Positions 8,448 through 17,532 of a stretch of DNA of 25,204 nucleotides are shown in pieces; position 1 is the stretch's first letter; every line of letters begins with the position of its first letter. The translations under genes and the position numbers were made by a program. The DNA lies in assembly GCA_963702525.1 (NCBI GenBank), contig CAVPCY010000029.1:1-25204 (forward strand), in the 5' to 3' direction. The DNA is from CAVPCY01 sp963702525 (GTDB lineage Bacteria; Actinomycetota; Coriobacteriia; Anaerosomatales; PHET01). A model generated the notes under the pieces. The model was not told the origin of the DNA. It saw nothing but the letters and a program-made list of their open reading frames with translations, and did no database searches.

Positions 8448-9116
8448 GTGGCCTATATCTTCTTGGTCGCCTTCATCCTCATCATGGTGGGCGAGCTCGC
8501 CGACAAGTCCCAACTGCTCGCGCTCTTGCTGGCCACCCGCTACAAGGCATGGCAGGTCCTTGTCGGCATCTTCATCGCCACGTTCGTCGTGCACTTCTTC
8601 ACGACACTCGCAGGCCAGTTCCTGGGTGCTGCCATTCCGCAAGGCGTCATCCCGTGGATGACGGGCATACTCTTCATCGGCTTTGGCATCTGGACGCTTC
8701 GAGGCGACAAGGTGCAGGACAGCGAGGCCGAGAAGGGCGGGCGCTTCGGGCCGATCATCGCGAGCTCGATCGCCTTCTTCCTGGCTGAGCTTGGAGACAA
8801 GACGCAGATAATGACGCTCGCGATCGCGGTCGACCCGGGCTCGGCGATCCTGGTCTACCTCAGGGGCGCAGGTCCCACCGTGCAAAGCTGGCTCGCGACG
8901 GTCGGCTCGCCCGAGAACGTGGGCGCGATGGGCCGATTCTGGGCGGTCACGTTGGGTTCGACTGTGGGCATGGTCGTCGCCGACGCCATCGCCATAGGCA
9001 TCGGAAGGCTGCTCGGCAAGAACCTGCCCGAGCTGCTCATGCGCCGCGTCTCCGGCGTCATCTTCATTCTGTTCGGATTGGCAAGTATCGGCTCGGTACT
9101 ACTGGGGGCATCATGA
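8448..9116 (+). CDS. TMEM165/GDT1 (UPF0016) family Mn2+/Ca2+ transporter
   Basis: Intact 222-residue membrane protein of the GDT1/UPF0016 family. The two inverted family signatures are ELADKSQ and ELGDKTQ, each at the end of a hydrophobic segment; about six membrane helices are evident. Family members export Mn2+ (and in eukaryotes move Ca2+/Mn2+ into the Golgi). The first signature has Ala in place of the usual Gly. GTG at 8448 has GGAGG 6 bases upstream. The manganese riboswitch directly upstream strongly supports Mn2+ as substrate. The stop codon overlaps the next gene's start (ATGA), so the two are translationally coupled. Confidence 0.9.
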   Translation: MAYIFLVAFILIMVGELADKSQLLALLLATRYKAWQVLVGIFIATFVVHFFTTLAGQFLGAAIPQGVIPWMTGILFIGFGIWTLRGDKVQDSEAEKGGRFGPIIASSIAFFLAELGDKTQIMTLAIAVDPGSAILVYLRGAGPTVQSWLATVGSPENVGAMGRFWAVTLGSTVGMVVADAIAIGIGRLLGKNLPELLMRRVSGVIFILFGLASIGSVLLGAS

Positions 9117-10072
9117 TGTACGTCTACGCCATCGGCGGCTTCGTTATGCTCTTTGGAGGCGGAGAGTGGCTGGTCCGCGGCGCGGTGTCCGTCTCTCGCC
9201 GGTTCGGGCTGTCCCCGTTGCTCATTGGGATGACGGTGGTCGCGTTCTGCACGTCGGCGCCCGAGCTCGTGGTCAGTCTCGACGCTGCGCTGGCCGGGAA
9301 CTCGGACATCGCGCTCGGAAACGTGGTGGGCAGCAACATCTTCAACATCCTGGCCGTGTTGGGGATCTCAGCGCTCATCGCGCCCGTCATCGTGCGCCCC
9401 GCGGAGCTGCGCCGCGACAGCGCGGTGATGGTGGGCTCCGCGGCGGTGCTAGCGGTCATGTGCCAGTTCGGGGTGATCAACAGGGTCGAAGGTGTGCTGC
9501 TCTTCGCCGGCCTTGTCGCCTACGTGGTGTTCTCATACAGGGCCGAGCTGCGAAACCCGTACTCGCCGTCGGCCGACCTCGACACCGAGAAGGCCGATGA
9601 AGTCGAAGGACCGCGCTCACTCTGGGCCGGCCTGGGCCTGCTGGCTGCCGGACTCGCGCTGCTCGTGGTGGGTTCTCGGCTGCTGATCATCGGCGCAACA
9701 GATATCGCCCTCATGCTCGGCGTCTCCGAAGCGGTCATCGGGCTGACCCTCGTGGCTGCGGGGACCTCGCTGCCGGAGCTCGCGACGAGCGTCATCGCGG
9801 CAAAGCGGGGTCACGCGGACGTTGCCGTGGGCAACGTGGTCGGCAGCAACATCTTCAACATCCTGGGCATCCTGGGCATCGCGTCGATCGTGAGGCCGCT
9901 CAACGTGGCCGAGGAGATCGCGCGCTTCGACGTCTGGCTGATGGTTGCTGTGTCCGTTGTGCTCGCCGCGCTGCTTCTGTCGAAGGGCCGCATCGGGCGC
10001 CGTGTGGGCGCGGTCTTCGTCGCGCTCTACGTCGCGTACTCCGTGCTGCTGCTGAACGGCACGCTCGCCTGA
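9113..10072 (+). CDS. CaCA-family Na+/Ca2+ (or Mn2+) exchanger
   Basis: Intact 319-residue cation exchanger of the CaCA superfamily (YrbG-like). The two alpha repeats that form the ion site are clear: GMTVVAFCTSAPELVVS followed by GNVVGSNIFN, and GLTLVAAGTSLPELATS followed by GNVVGSNIFN. About ten membrane segments flank a charged central loop (near residues 140-160). The first repeat carries FCTSAPEL where the second has AGTSLPEL, a slightly altered ion site. Being coupled by a 4-base overlap to a manganese-riboswitch-controlled transporter, it probably takes part in Mn2+ export, although the family is usually annotated for Ca2+. Confidence 0.88.
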   Translation: MMYVYAIGGFVMLFGGGEWLVRGAVSVSRRFGLSPLLIGMTVVAFCTSAPELVVSLDAALAGNSDIALGNVVGSNIFNILAVLGISALIAPVIVRPAELRRDSAVMVGSAAVLAVMCQFGVINRVEGVLLFAGLVAYVVFSYRAELRNPYSPSADLDTEKADEVEGPRSLWAGLGLLAAGLALLVVGSRLLIIGATDIALMLGVSEAVIGLTLVAAGTSLPELATSVIAAKRGHADVAVGNVVGSNIFNILGILGIASIVRPLNVAEEIARFDVWLMVAVSVVLAALLLSKGRIGRRVGAVFVALYVAYSVLLLNGTLA

Positions 10073-10105
10073 GGGACGCCACGTTCCGAAGCCGTCCACG
10101 TGCGG

Positions 10106-11401
10106 TCAGATCCTCACCTCGTGCGGCCACGGCTCTCGGCGAGCCTCGGTCCACAGCGTATTCACGTACGAGAGCGCGAAGTGGTTCTGCGCCAGGTGGA
10201 GCCAGAACGCGCCGGCATCGGTCAGCTCGAGCGTGCCGTTGTGACGCGAGGCGAGCCCTGCGACGGTGATCGCCTTCAGCCAGCGCCTCGCCATGCCGGC
10301 GTCCTCGCCCAACGCACCGTCAAGCGCGGTCATCGGGATCCGGGTGTCGTAGAAGCGCCAGTACAGCCACCACCAGCCGCTCATCTCGCCCTCGAACGGC
10401 ATGCGCAGTGCAATGGGCGGCCTGCCCTCAGACAAAGCTCGCTCCCACTCGGCGAGATCGAAGGTGTTGAGCGTGAAGCCGTCGGGCAGGTGCGACCCCG
10501 ATCCAGGGCCGATGCCGATGTAGCCATCGCGAGTGACCGAGGAGTACCTGGGTACGCCTCCCCGCTTGAAGCCCCACACCGAGACCCGCTCGTAGCCGTT
10601 GCTCTCGCACCACTCGGAGATAGCGCGGTAGTGCTCGTGGCGTGTATGAAGGTCGGGCAGACGGACCCCCGCGAGATGCAGGTACTCCCCCACTGCGGTG
10701 TATGGGAAGGTGAACAGCGGGTAGGTGGTGATCTGGTCAGCGCCGAGCTCCGCGGCGTGCTCGAGATCGGCGATGACGTCGGCGGCCGACTGGCCGGGGA
10801 GCGCGAACATGATGTCGGCGTTCACGGAAGCGAAGTCGCTGTCGGCAAGCAGCGACAGGGCCTTCTCGGCGACCTCGGGCGTGTAGCGCCTCCCGATCAC
10901 CTTCAGGCTTTCGGGGCGGAACGACTGCACGCCGAGCGACACGAGCGCCACTCCGGCTTCGTGGAGTTGAGCGACGGTGGCTTCGTCCACATCGGCGGGG
11001 TTGGTCTCGATGCACACGTCGCCGGTCAGGCGAAAGCGCTCGCGCATGCGGGCAAGCACCGCCGAGACCGCCTCGAGCGCGAGGGTGGGCGTGCCCCCTC
11101 CCACGTACACGCTCGTGGCCTCGGCTGGACCGACGGCTTCGGCCCACAGGTCGACCTCGGCGAGCGCCGCGGCGGTGTAGGGCGCGATCAGCTCGGCCTG
11201 ATACGGCACCTTCGTGTAGGGGCAGTAGGGGCAGGCGTTTCGGCAGAAGGGAACGTGCAGGTACAGCGATGTCCGCTCGACTGGAGGCGGCGCCCATTCA
11301 GGGTCGGGGCGCTCGAAGACCCAGCGCTGCTCAGGCCCCACCAAGTGGCGCCTCACCGCTCGCGTGACCGCACGCGAGATGCCTGTTCCCGGCGTGCTCA
11401 C
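10106..11401 (-). CDS. HemW-like radical SAM protein
   Basis: Intact 431-residue radical SAM enzyme related to HemW/coproporphyrinogen dehydrogenase-type proteins. The 4Fe-4S site is LHVPFCRNACPYC (Cys53, Cys57, Cys60), followed by the SAM-binding GGGTPT (101-106), IETNPADV, VQSF and an ADIMFALPGQ block typical of this family. The GTG at 11401 overlaps the stop of the upstream radical SAM gene (GTGA), and GAGG lies just before it. HemW inserts haem into respiratory proteins; this member could instead be a partner enzyme for its neighbour, because it has an extended C-terminus and the fourth conserved Cys of HemW after CPYC is replaced. It is convergent with the CaCA exchanger. Confidence 0.8.
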   Translation of the reverse strand: MSTPGTGISRAVTRAVRRHLVGPEQRWVFERPDPEWAPPPVERTSLYLHVPFCRNACPYCPYTKVPYQAELIAPYTAAALAEVDLWAEAVGPAEATSVYVGGGTPTLALEAVSAVLARMRERFRLTGDVCIETNPADVDEATVAQLHEAGVALVSLGVQSFRPESLKVIGRRYTPEVAEKALSLLADSDFASVNADIMFALPGQSAADVIADLEHAAELGADQITTYPLFTFPYTAVGEYLHLAGVRLPDLHTRHEHYRAISEWCESNGYERVSVWGFKRGGVPRYSSVTRDGYIGIGPGSGSHLPDGFTLNTFDLAEWERALSEGRPPIALRMPFEGEMSGWWWLYWRFYDTRIPMTALDGALGEDAGMARRWLKAITVAGLASRHNGTLELTDAGAFWLHLAQNHFALSYVNTLWTEARREPWPHEVRI

Positions 11402-12279
11402 CAGTACCTCGCCATCGCTAAGACCGCGCTGGGCCGCAGGTGCCGGGCTTCGACGATCTCGGTACAGGCGGCGTAGCCGCACTCCTCGCAGCACTCGTCG
11501 GGCGCTCGGCAGCACACCGATTCGCCGTCGACGTCCACCACCACAGCAGCCGGCGTGCGGCGCTCCCACTTCCCCGTCTGGAGCGCATGCAGGCCGGCGT
11601 GGGAATTGAGCACGGGCAGTCCATTGCGGATGCAGGCCTGCAGCCGCTCGATCACCGGCGCTCGCTCCTCTGCCGAGAGGAACAGCTCGTCGATGCCGTA
11701 GTACGGCGTGTGGAAGTAGAACATGACGCCGATCACCGGTAGATGCGACCGCTTCACCCACTCCAGGAACGGCTCGATGCCCGACTGCGTGTTGCGGTCG
11801 ATCGTGTAGATGACGGCGAGCTTCGGGTGTGTGCTCTCGCGAATGGCCCGCTCGACCTCGACGAAGTGATCTCCTCGGCGCAGGGTGAACGTCTCGGGCA
11901 GGCCGTCCATGCTCACCCAGACAAGGTCGACCGGCCAGTCGAGCCCCTGCGACCCGTTGGTGTAGACGTGGACGTGGAAGAAACCGGCGTCGCGCGCGGC
12001 CTGGATCGCGTCGAGCAGCCCGCGCTCACCGTCGCGCCACAGCGTAGGCTCGCCGCCTGTGAAGTAGACCTCTCGGAAGCCGCGTGCATAGGCATCGCGG
12101 AAGTGCGCGACGAGGGCGTCCCAAGTCATGTCGGGGCGCCCGGTGTTGGCGACGTGACAGCCCTTGCACGAGAAGTTGCAGCGGTCGGTGATCGCGATGC
12201 CGTAGATCAGTGGCTCGGGGCGTCGAAGCACGGCGAAGCGCCACGCGTAGCGTGCGTAGAATGCCAGCCGGCCGGCCAT
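11398..12279 (-). CDS. Radical SAM protein with Cys-rich C-terminus
   Basis: Intact 293-residue radical SAM enzyme. The cluster motif is TDRCNFSCKGCH (Cys34, Cys38, Cys41) and the SAM-binding motif FTGGEPT is at 73-79. The C-terminus holds six cysteines within 18 residues (256, 257, 263, 264, 267, 273), suggesting an auxiliary iron-sulfur cluster of the SPASM/twitch kind, though not in a canonical arrangement. Such enzymes often modify peptides or build cofactors; I do not recognise the specific substrate. ATG at 12279 follows a GGGGG stretch. It is translationally coupled to the HemW-like gene downstream, implying a joint function. Upstream it is divergent from rtcB. Confidence 0.8.
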   Translation of the reverse strand: MAGRLAFYARYAWRFAVLRRPEPLIYGIAITDRCNFSCKGCHVANTGRPDMTWDALVAHFRDAYARGFREVYFTGGEPTLWRDGERGLLDAIQAARDAGFFHVHVYTNGSQGLDWPVDLVWVSMDGLPETFTLRRGDHFVEVERAIRESTHPKLAVIYTIDRNTQSGIEPFLEWVKRSHLPVIGVMFYFHTPYYGIDELFLSAEERAPVIERLQACIRNGLPVLNSHAGLHALQTGKWERRTPAAVVVDVDGESVCCRAPDECCEECGYAACTEIVEARHLRPSAVLAMARYW

Positions 12280-12410
12280 GGTCCCCCGCCGCCTCTCAAG
12301 CCGGGCGAGACACGCCTCTACAGAGATTGTTCCACGAATCGCGACGCTGGTGCACCGTTGAGCGGGCTGTGGCGCATGGGGGACGCGGGTAGAAACCTGG
12401 TGGAGGGACC

Positions 12411-13571
12411 ATGCACACTCTGGAGACAGAACGCCTGCCCATCTTGGTGTGGGGCGAGGTCGTCGACGAGCCGACCCTTCGCCAGACACGCAACCTCGCC
12501 AACCTCCCCTTCGCGTTTCACCACGTCGCGCTCATGCCCGACGCCCACGTCGGCTTCGGCATGCCTATCGGCGGGGTGTTCGCGGCACTCGGCGAGGTCG
12601 TGCCGCATGCTGTGGGGCTCGACATCGGATGCGGTGTGCGGGCGTGGCGCACCAACGTCCACGCCGAGGACCTCCTGCCCGTGCGCGACGCGATCCTCAA
12701 CCAAGTGCAGCGCTCCGTCCCGCAGGGCTTCGATTGGCACCCGACGAGCCAAGCGGACCGCACCGACCTGTTCGACGACGTGCCCGATGTCCCAGCGTTG
12801 CGTGCCGAGGTCGGCAAGGCGCAGCGGCAGCTCGGGTCGCTTGGCGGGGGCAACCACTTCATCGAGCTGCAGGCCGATCCCGACGGCATCGTGTGGGGCA
12901 TGGTCCACACCGGCTCGCGCAACGTGGGCAAGCAGATCGCCGAGCACTTCGACCACGCCGCGCGCGACATCAACCGGCAGCAGGGTTCGCCGGTGCCGCC
13001 TGAGTGGGGGCTTGCGCACCTGAGGTGCGACAGCGCCGCTGGTGAGGAGTACCTCGCTGCAATGCAGTGGTGCATGCGCTTCGCTCGCGAGAACCGGCGC
13101 CTGATCGCCGAATCTGTACAGGCCGCCCTCGCTCAGCACTTCCCGGGCGTGGAGCCAGACCCGGCGGTGGACGTCCACCACAACTACGCAGCGGTGGAGG
13201 AGCACTTCGGCGAACCAGTGGTCGTGCATCGGAAGGGTGCAGTCAGAGCCGCGGGCACGGTGCTCGTGCCGGGCTCGATGGGAACGGCATCGTACGTGGG
13301 CGAGGGCCAGCCCCGCTCCGAGTCGTTCGAGTCGTGCAGCCACGGTGCCGGTCGCGCGATGGGCCGGAAGGCGGCGATACGCGAGTTGCCGCGCGACGCC
13401 GTACTCGCCGACCTCGAGACTCGCGGCGTCAAGCTGTTCAAGGCACACAAGCGTGACGTCGCCGAGGAGGCGCCGCAGGCGTACAAGGACATCGACTCGG
13501 TCATGCGGCAGCAGAGCGATCTCGTCGAGCCGCGCGTCAAGCTCCGGCCGCTCGGCGTTGTGAAGGGCTGA
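12411..13571 (+). CDS. rtcB: RtcB RNA-splicing ligase
   Basis: Intact 386-residue RtcB, the GTP- and Mn2+-dependent ligase that joins 2',3'-cyclic phosphate or 3'-phosphate RNA ends to 5'-OH ends. Metal and nucleotide residues are visible: LDIGCGV (Asp71, Cys74), GGGNHFIE (His149), VHTGSRNVGK (His166), VDVHHNYA (His256/257), and the guanylated histidine His311 in SCSHGAGRAMGR. The short length fits the compact bacterial RtcB group often seen in stress-related operons. A GGAGGG site precedes the ATG. Endonuclease V starts 7 bases after the stop, so the two are probably one transcript; no RtcR activator or archease is in view. Confidence 0.95.
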   Translation: MHTLETERLPILVWGEVVDEPTLRQTRNLANLPFAFHHVALMPDAHVGFGMPIGGVFAALGEVVPHAVGLDIGCGVRAWRTNVHAEDLLPVRDAILNQVQRSVPQGFDWHPTSQADRTDLFDDVPDVPALRAEVGKAQRQLGSLGGGNHFIELQADPDGIVWGMVHTGSRNVGKQIAEHFDHAARDINRQQGSPVPPEWGLAHLRCDSAAGEEYLAAMQWCMRFARENRRLIAESVQAALAQHFPGVEPDPAVDVHHNYAAVEEHFGEPVVVHRKGAVRAAGTVLVPGSMGTASYVGEGQPRSESFESCSHGAGRAMGRKAAIRELPRDAVLADLETRGVKLFKAHKRDVAEEAPQAYKDIDSVMRQQSDLVEPRVKLRPLGVVKG

Positions 13572-13578
13572 GCGGCGC

Positions 13579-14290
13579 GTGCCGCATCTCCGAGAAGAAC
13601 TCGTCCACCCGTGGCGCCGTCTCGCGCAGTGAAGCGGCCGCCATCCAGCGCCGACTCGCCGCCCACGTGGTGCTGCAGCCCCTCCCCGCCGAGGGTCCCG
13701 GCTCGCCCGCGCTCGCCGCGGGCGTTGACGTCGGCTACACCAAGGACGGCGCGCGCGCATGGGCGGCCGCGGTGGTGATGGATCGGCGCTTCTCGGTGGT
13801 CTCGACCAGCGTCGCCGAAGGCAAGCCCGATGCGCCGTACGCCCCCGGCTACCTCGCCTTCCGAGAGGGGCGCCTCACGCTCGAGGCGCTTCTCGGCCTT
13901 GAGGTGGAGCCCGACCTCATCTTCCTCGACAGCCATGGGGTGGTGCACGAGCGCGGGCTGGGGCTCGCATCGCACATCGGCGTCTTGCTCGGCATGCCCA
14001 CGATCGGGGTACCGAAGACACCGTTTCACGCGATCGACCACGAGCCGGGACCGCACCGGGGCGACCACTACGTGCTCACGAAGGAGTGGGGAGCGCAGGG
14101 CGCTTCGGTTCGGCTCAAGGCCGGATCCAAGCCCGTCTACGTCTCACCGGGTCACCTCGTGGACCTGCCCAGCGCACTCGCCCTCGCGCTGGCGTGGTCG
14201 AGCGGCAGACATCGTGTGCCCGAGCCGCTCTCGGCCGCGCACACGATGTCTGTCAGAGCTCGCAATGAAGCTACCGGCGCTGGCTCCTAG
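13579..14290 (+). CDS. nfi: Endonuclease V, one early frameshift
   Basis: Endonuclease V cleaves DNA or RNA near deoxyinosine/inosine, part of repair of deaminated adenine. The restored gene starts at the GTG 13579 (MPHLREELVHPWRRL), shifts frame near 13620-13630 and continues as SEAAAIQRRLAAHVV. Core motifs are AGVDVGYTKDG (first metal-binding Asp, codon 13727-13729), YAPGYLAFREG and LIFLDSHGVVHERGLGLASH with the second catalytic Asp, then PTIGVPKT. The usual DGxG loop reads DSHG. The RVPEPLSAAH C-terminus is also family-like. It is directly behind rtcB, which suggests a nucleic-acid repair unit. A large inverted repeat lies inside its 3' end (14206-14252). Confidence 0.88.
14206..14252. repeat. 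14-base perfect inverted repeat in the 3' end of nfi
   Basis: CAGACATCGTGTGC (14206-14219) and GCACACGATGTCTG (14239-14252) are exact reverse complements with a 19-base loop that itself holds CCGAG/CTCGG. The structure lies inside the endonuclease V coding region, 38 bases before the stop. It could be a terminator-like hairpin between converging genes, but no T-run follows. Confidence 0.6.
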
Positions 14291-14293
14291 TCG

Positions 14294-16369
14294 CTACCTC
14301 ACCCTCACGTACTTGTAGCCCGAGTAGGTCGCCGCGTTGAGCGAGTCCTCGGGGTGGTACGCCTTCAGGCGCCACCGGCCCGTCCTCGGCAGCTTGATCT
14401 TCACGCTGTACTTGGTGTAGGTCGTCCCGCCCGAGCGGTAGTCGTAGGCCTTCGCGTAGTAGGTCTTCTTGTAGCGGTACTTGCCGCCCGAGTAGCGATA
14501 CGCCTTGATCCTCACCGGCTTGGTGCCCGCGGCGTGCTTGGCTTGAGGTAGCCGCGGAAGGTGTAGCTCTTGCCGGAGGACTGCGTCGACTTGGCCGAGG
14601 GCTTGGTGAGGTAGACCTTCGGGCAGCACGGTGCGCGTGATGCGAGTGCTCGCCGCTCTGGTGGCGTCGCCCTTGAACTGCGCCCGGTAGTACGTCTTCT
14701 TGGTGGGCGCGAAGGTCCACGAGTACTTCCCGCCGGTCACGGTGTTGACCGTCTTCGAGCCGGCAACGCTCGCGAAGTTGTCGTAGGAGTACTCGATCTT
14801 GACCGGCAGGCCCACCAGCACCGCGCCGCCGCCGTTCTTCAGCACGCCCGACACCTTCGCCGAGCCGTAGTCGCAGGTCGAGGGTGCCGAGAACGTGAGC
14901 GTGGTGGCCTGCTTGACCTCGCAGCAGCCGATATCCGCTGTGGCAGTGCCGTCGTAGTCCCCGTCGATCGGCCGGGCGGCGCCGTAGAAGTCGTCGCGGG
15001 CGCGAGCGCGTTGCTGCCGGCGTCGACGCACGGCGAGGTCGCGGCGATATCGGGCTTGTGCTCGCTGGGATTCGCCCACCGGGGTCCGCCGAGAAGACAC
15101 CCAGGCCCACCACGTTGCCATTGGCGGCGGGATCCGTGTCCTCGACGTCGCTGTAGGAGACGAGGTCGAAGCCGCTGACGTCGGTGACCCCCTCGTTCCA
15201 CAGAATGCAGTTGCCGAGCTCGGCATCCGCAGCGGCCTCGGCGACCACGGCGGGTCCGCCTCTGGCTGACGACGAGGTGTCGTTGTAGGCGCGGAAGCGG
15301 CCGCTGACTGACGTACCAGCCGAGCCGCCCAGGTCGCGCTGCCGCCGCCGATCGCGTTGTTGGTCGAGGTCGCGTCGCCTGAGGCGATGTAGCCAAACCC
15401 CCCGAACTGTCCCGCCGAGTTGCCGCTCGCGTCGTTGCCGAGCTATCACGTACCTGCCGTCGGTGCCGGTGCAGAAGAGGACACCCCCGCTGCCGTCCGC
15501 GACGTTCTCGACGAACGTGTTCCCCGTGATGTCGCCGAGGCGCCGGCCGCGGCGATATCCATGACGCCGCCACCAGCCTCGCGTGGTTCTCCTGGAAGTG
15601 GTTACCGAAGATCTGCAGCTCCTGCCCTGAGGTCGCTACGTACCGAATCGCGCACCGGCTTCGGCGGTGTTGCCCACGAAGGTGTTCGGAGCGCAAACGG
15701 GACTCGTGTACTGGCTGACGTAGACAGCCCCGCCCAACCTTGGCGTGGTTGCCCACGAACCCGTTGCCCTCAATCAGCGGCGTCATCTGCCCCGAACGGC
15801 TGGCGGAGAACATCATCAGCGCCGCACCCCAAACGCTTCCCCGAGTCGTTGTCCTCGAAATGGTTGCCGATGATCTTCGGATAGCCGGGCGCCGCGGCTC
15901 CCCGAGTTGTCATAGACCAACACCGCGCTGCTCGTCGCTGCATCGCGAAACGTCAGCCCGCTGATCTCGAGCGCACTCATCGGCGGACTCGCACGCGAGT
16001 AGCCTGTAGAAGCCGTCGCCGTCGATGATGGTGGTCGCGGTGCCGTCCGTGCTTATCAGCGACTCGCCGTACGAGAACGAGCGGGAAGGTCTCGCCGTTC
16101 GCTTCATCGTAGACGCCGGGCTTGATCATCACCGTGCCGCCTGCGTTCGAGTACGACAGCGCCTTCGTGATCGTCTTGAAGGGCTCGGCAGTACTCGTTC
16201 CGTCGTTCGAGTTACTGCCGTTGACGGCATCGACGTAGTAGGTCACGGGCGGCGCGGCAATCGCGGACATCACCGGCACCGACACCAACAACGCGACGAG
16301 CCCGGCGAGCAAGCCAACCGCACAGACAACGCGAATCCACTGATGCGAACGACCCACGGCGTACTTCAT
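14294..16369 (-). CDS. Secreted parallel beta-helix (DUF1565-type) protein, many frameshifts
   Basis: Large secreted protein of about 690 residues when restored. The ATG at 16369 has GGAGGT upstream and starts a signal peptide ending near AIAAPP, followed by a DUF1565-like opening (TYYVDAVNGSNSNDGTS, PFKTITKAL, GTVMIKPGVYDE). The middle is a right-handed beta-helix with repeated turns such as IIGNHFEDN, PLIEGNGFVGNHA, TFVGNTAEAG and IFGNHFQENHA. The C-terminus has Ig-like/bacterial surface repeats (FSAPSTCDYGSAKVSGVL, YSWTFAPTKKTYYRAQFKG, AYRYSGGKYRYKKTYY, GRWRLKAYHPEDSL). It probably acts at the cell surface, perhaps on polysaccharide, but no catalytic residues are evident. The frame changes many times between about 16090 and 14550; it may be a pseudogene or a poorly sequenced repetitive gene. 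It converges on nfi with a 3-base gap. Confidence 0.7.
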
Positions 16370-16536
16370 CGTCGACCTCCTCGGCTTCACCCCGGCGCCC
16401 ACCGAGGCGAGAGACCCATAAGTGTCGCGGTCGACGACCCCAGCTTGAACGACCCTGCCCGCTACCGAGTATGGTTCCCCGGCGAACGCGCGTTGAGGGG
16501 CACCGCGAACGCGCACCATCCGCGCGCAATCGCAGC

Positions 16537-17463
16537 TCAGCGCGGCGCCGCCCGCAGCACGATCCACGCGCCGGCAAGGATCGCGACCGCAGCCGCGTAG
16601 GTGACCGGCGCCGGCCGCTCCTGCAAAACGATCGCCGCCAGCGCCAGCCCGAAAAGCGGCTGCGTGAACTGGATCGGCGCGATGCGGCTGATGCCGCCGT
16701 GGGCGAGCGCCCAGTACCACGCGACGTAGCCGAGGATCGACGTGAGAAACGCGAGGACGAGCACGGAGGCCCACGCTGCGGCGCCCGCCTGCGGCCAACC
16801 AGTGCGGCTGACCGACCACAGCATGAGCGGCAGGAGCGCCACGGCCGCGCCCGACGCCCCCCACAGGGTGGTCGGCACGCTGCCGTAGCCATGCTGCGTG
16901 AGCCGCGCGCCCGCTACATAACCTGTCGCGCAGATCAACGATGACGCCAACACCACCAAGTCGCCGGCGACCGTCGCCCCGGACGCTGCGCCACCGTTGC
17001 GCAACACGATAACGGCCGCCTCGCCCACAAGCGCGACCGTGCACCCGACAACCCACATCGCCGTGACGCGCCTGCGCTCCACCAGCGTTCCGAAGAGGCT
17101 CGTGAAGACCGGCAGCGTCGCAAGGATAAGGGCGCCATGCGTCGCCGAGGTGCGCGCCTGGCCAACCGTGAACAGCAGCGGGAAGGCAACGAACGCGGCG
17201 AAGCCCGAGAACGCGAGAGTCAGACCGTCTCGGCGGGTCGTGGGCAGCGGGTGACGAAACAGCAGCACCAGCGGCAGGGCGAGCGCGCCCGCCAACACGG
17301 TCCTGAGGATGCCCACCATCAACGGGTCGATCTGCCCGACGGCGATCTTGGAGAACAGCGGGGTCCCGCCCCACACGAGCATCGTGCTCAGGGCGACCAC
17401 GACGGGGAGTGTCGAGTGGTCGGGCGCCGCTGCGGAATCACGCCTGCTCGGCGTCTCAGCCAT
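16537..17463 (-). CDS. EamA/DMT family transporter
   Basis: Intact 308-residue membrane protein of the drug/metabolite transporter superfamily. Two EamA repeats of five helices are visible: the first begins at STMLVWGGTPLFSKIAV, the second near GDLVVLASSLICATGYVAG, and the second ends with APIQFTQPLFGLALAAIVLQE, the usual repeat signature. Substrates of this family range from amino acids to nucleotide precursors and cannot be read from sequence. ATG at 17463 has AGGAG upstream. It follows the ubiquitin-like gene on the same strand by 69 bases and may share its transcript. Confidence 0.85.
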   Translation of the reverse strand: MAETPSRRDSAAAPDHSTLPVVVALSTMLVWGGTPLFSKIAVGQIDPLMVGILRTVLAGALALPLVLLFRHPLPTTRRDGLTLAFSGFAAFVAFPLLFTVGQARTSATHGALILATLPVFTSLFGTLVERRRVTAMWVVGCTVALVGEAAVIVLRNGGAASGATVAGDLVVLASSLICATGYVAGARLTQHGYGSVPTTLWGASGAAVALLPLMLWSVSRTGWPQAGAAAWASVLVLAFLTSILGYVAWYWALAHGGISRIAPIQFTQPLFGLALAAIVLQERPAPVTYAAAVAILAGAWIVLRAAPR

Positions 17464-17532
17464 CGATCTCCTATCGCGTCGGATGGTCGGTTGCCCAGCG
17501 TAGCAGGAGCTGGTGGGCGCGCCGAGACGCGA

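Noticed and set aside
12318..13760. Minus-strand open frame of 480 codons opposite rtcB
   Set aside because: Antisense of an intact, highly conserved RtcB; no independent start signal or motif.
16370..16536. Region before the beta-helix gene as a cyclic-di-GMP riboswitch
   Set aside because: Only a CCTCGG/CCGAGG hairpin near the ribosome binding site is visible; the conserved GEMM core is absent.
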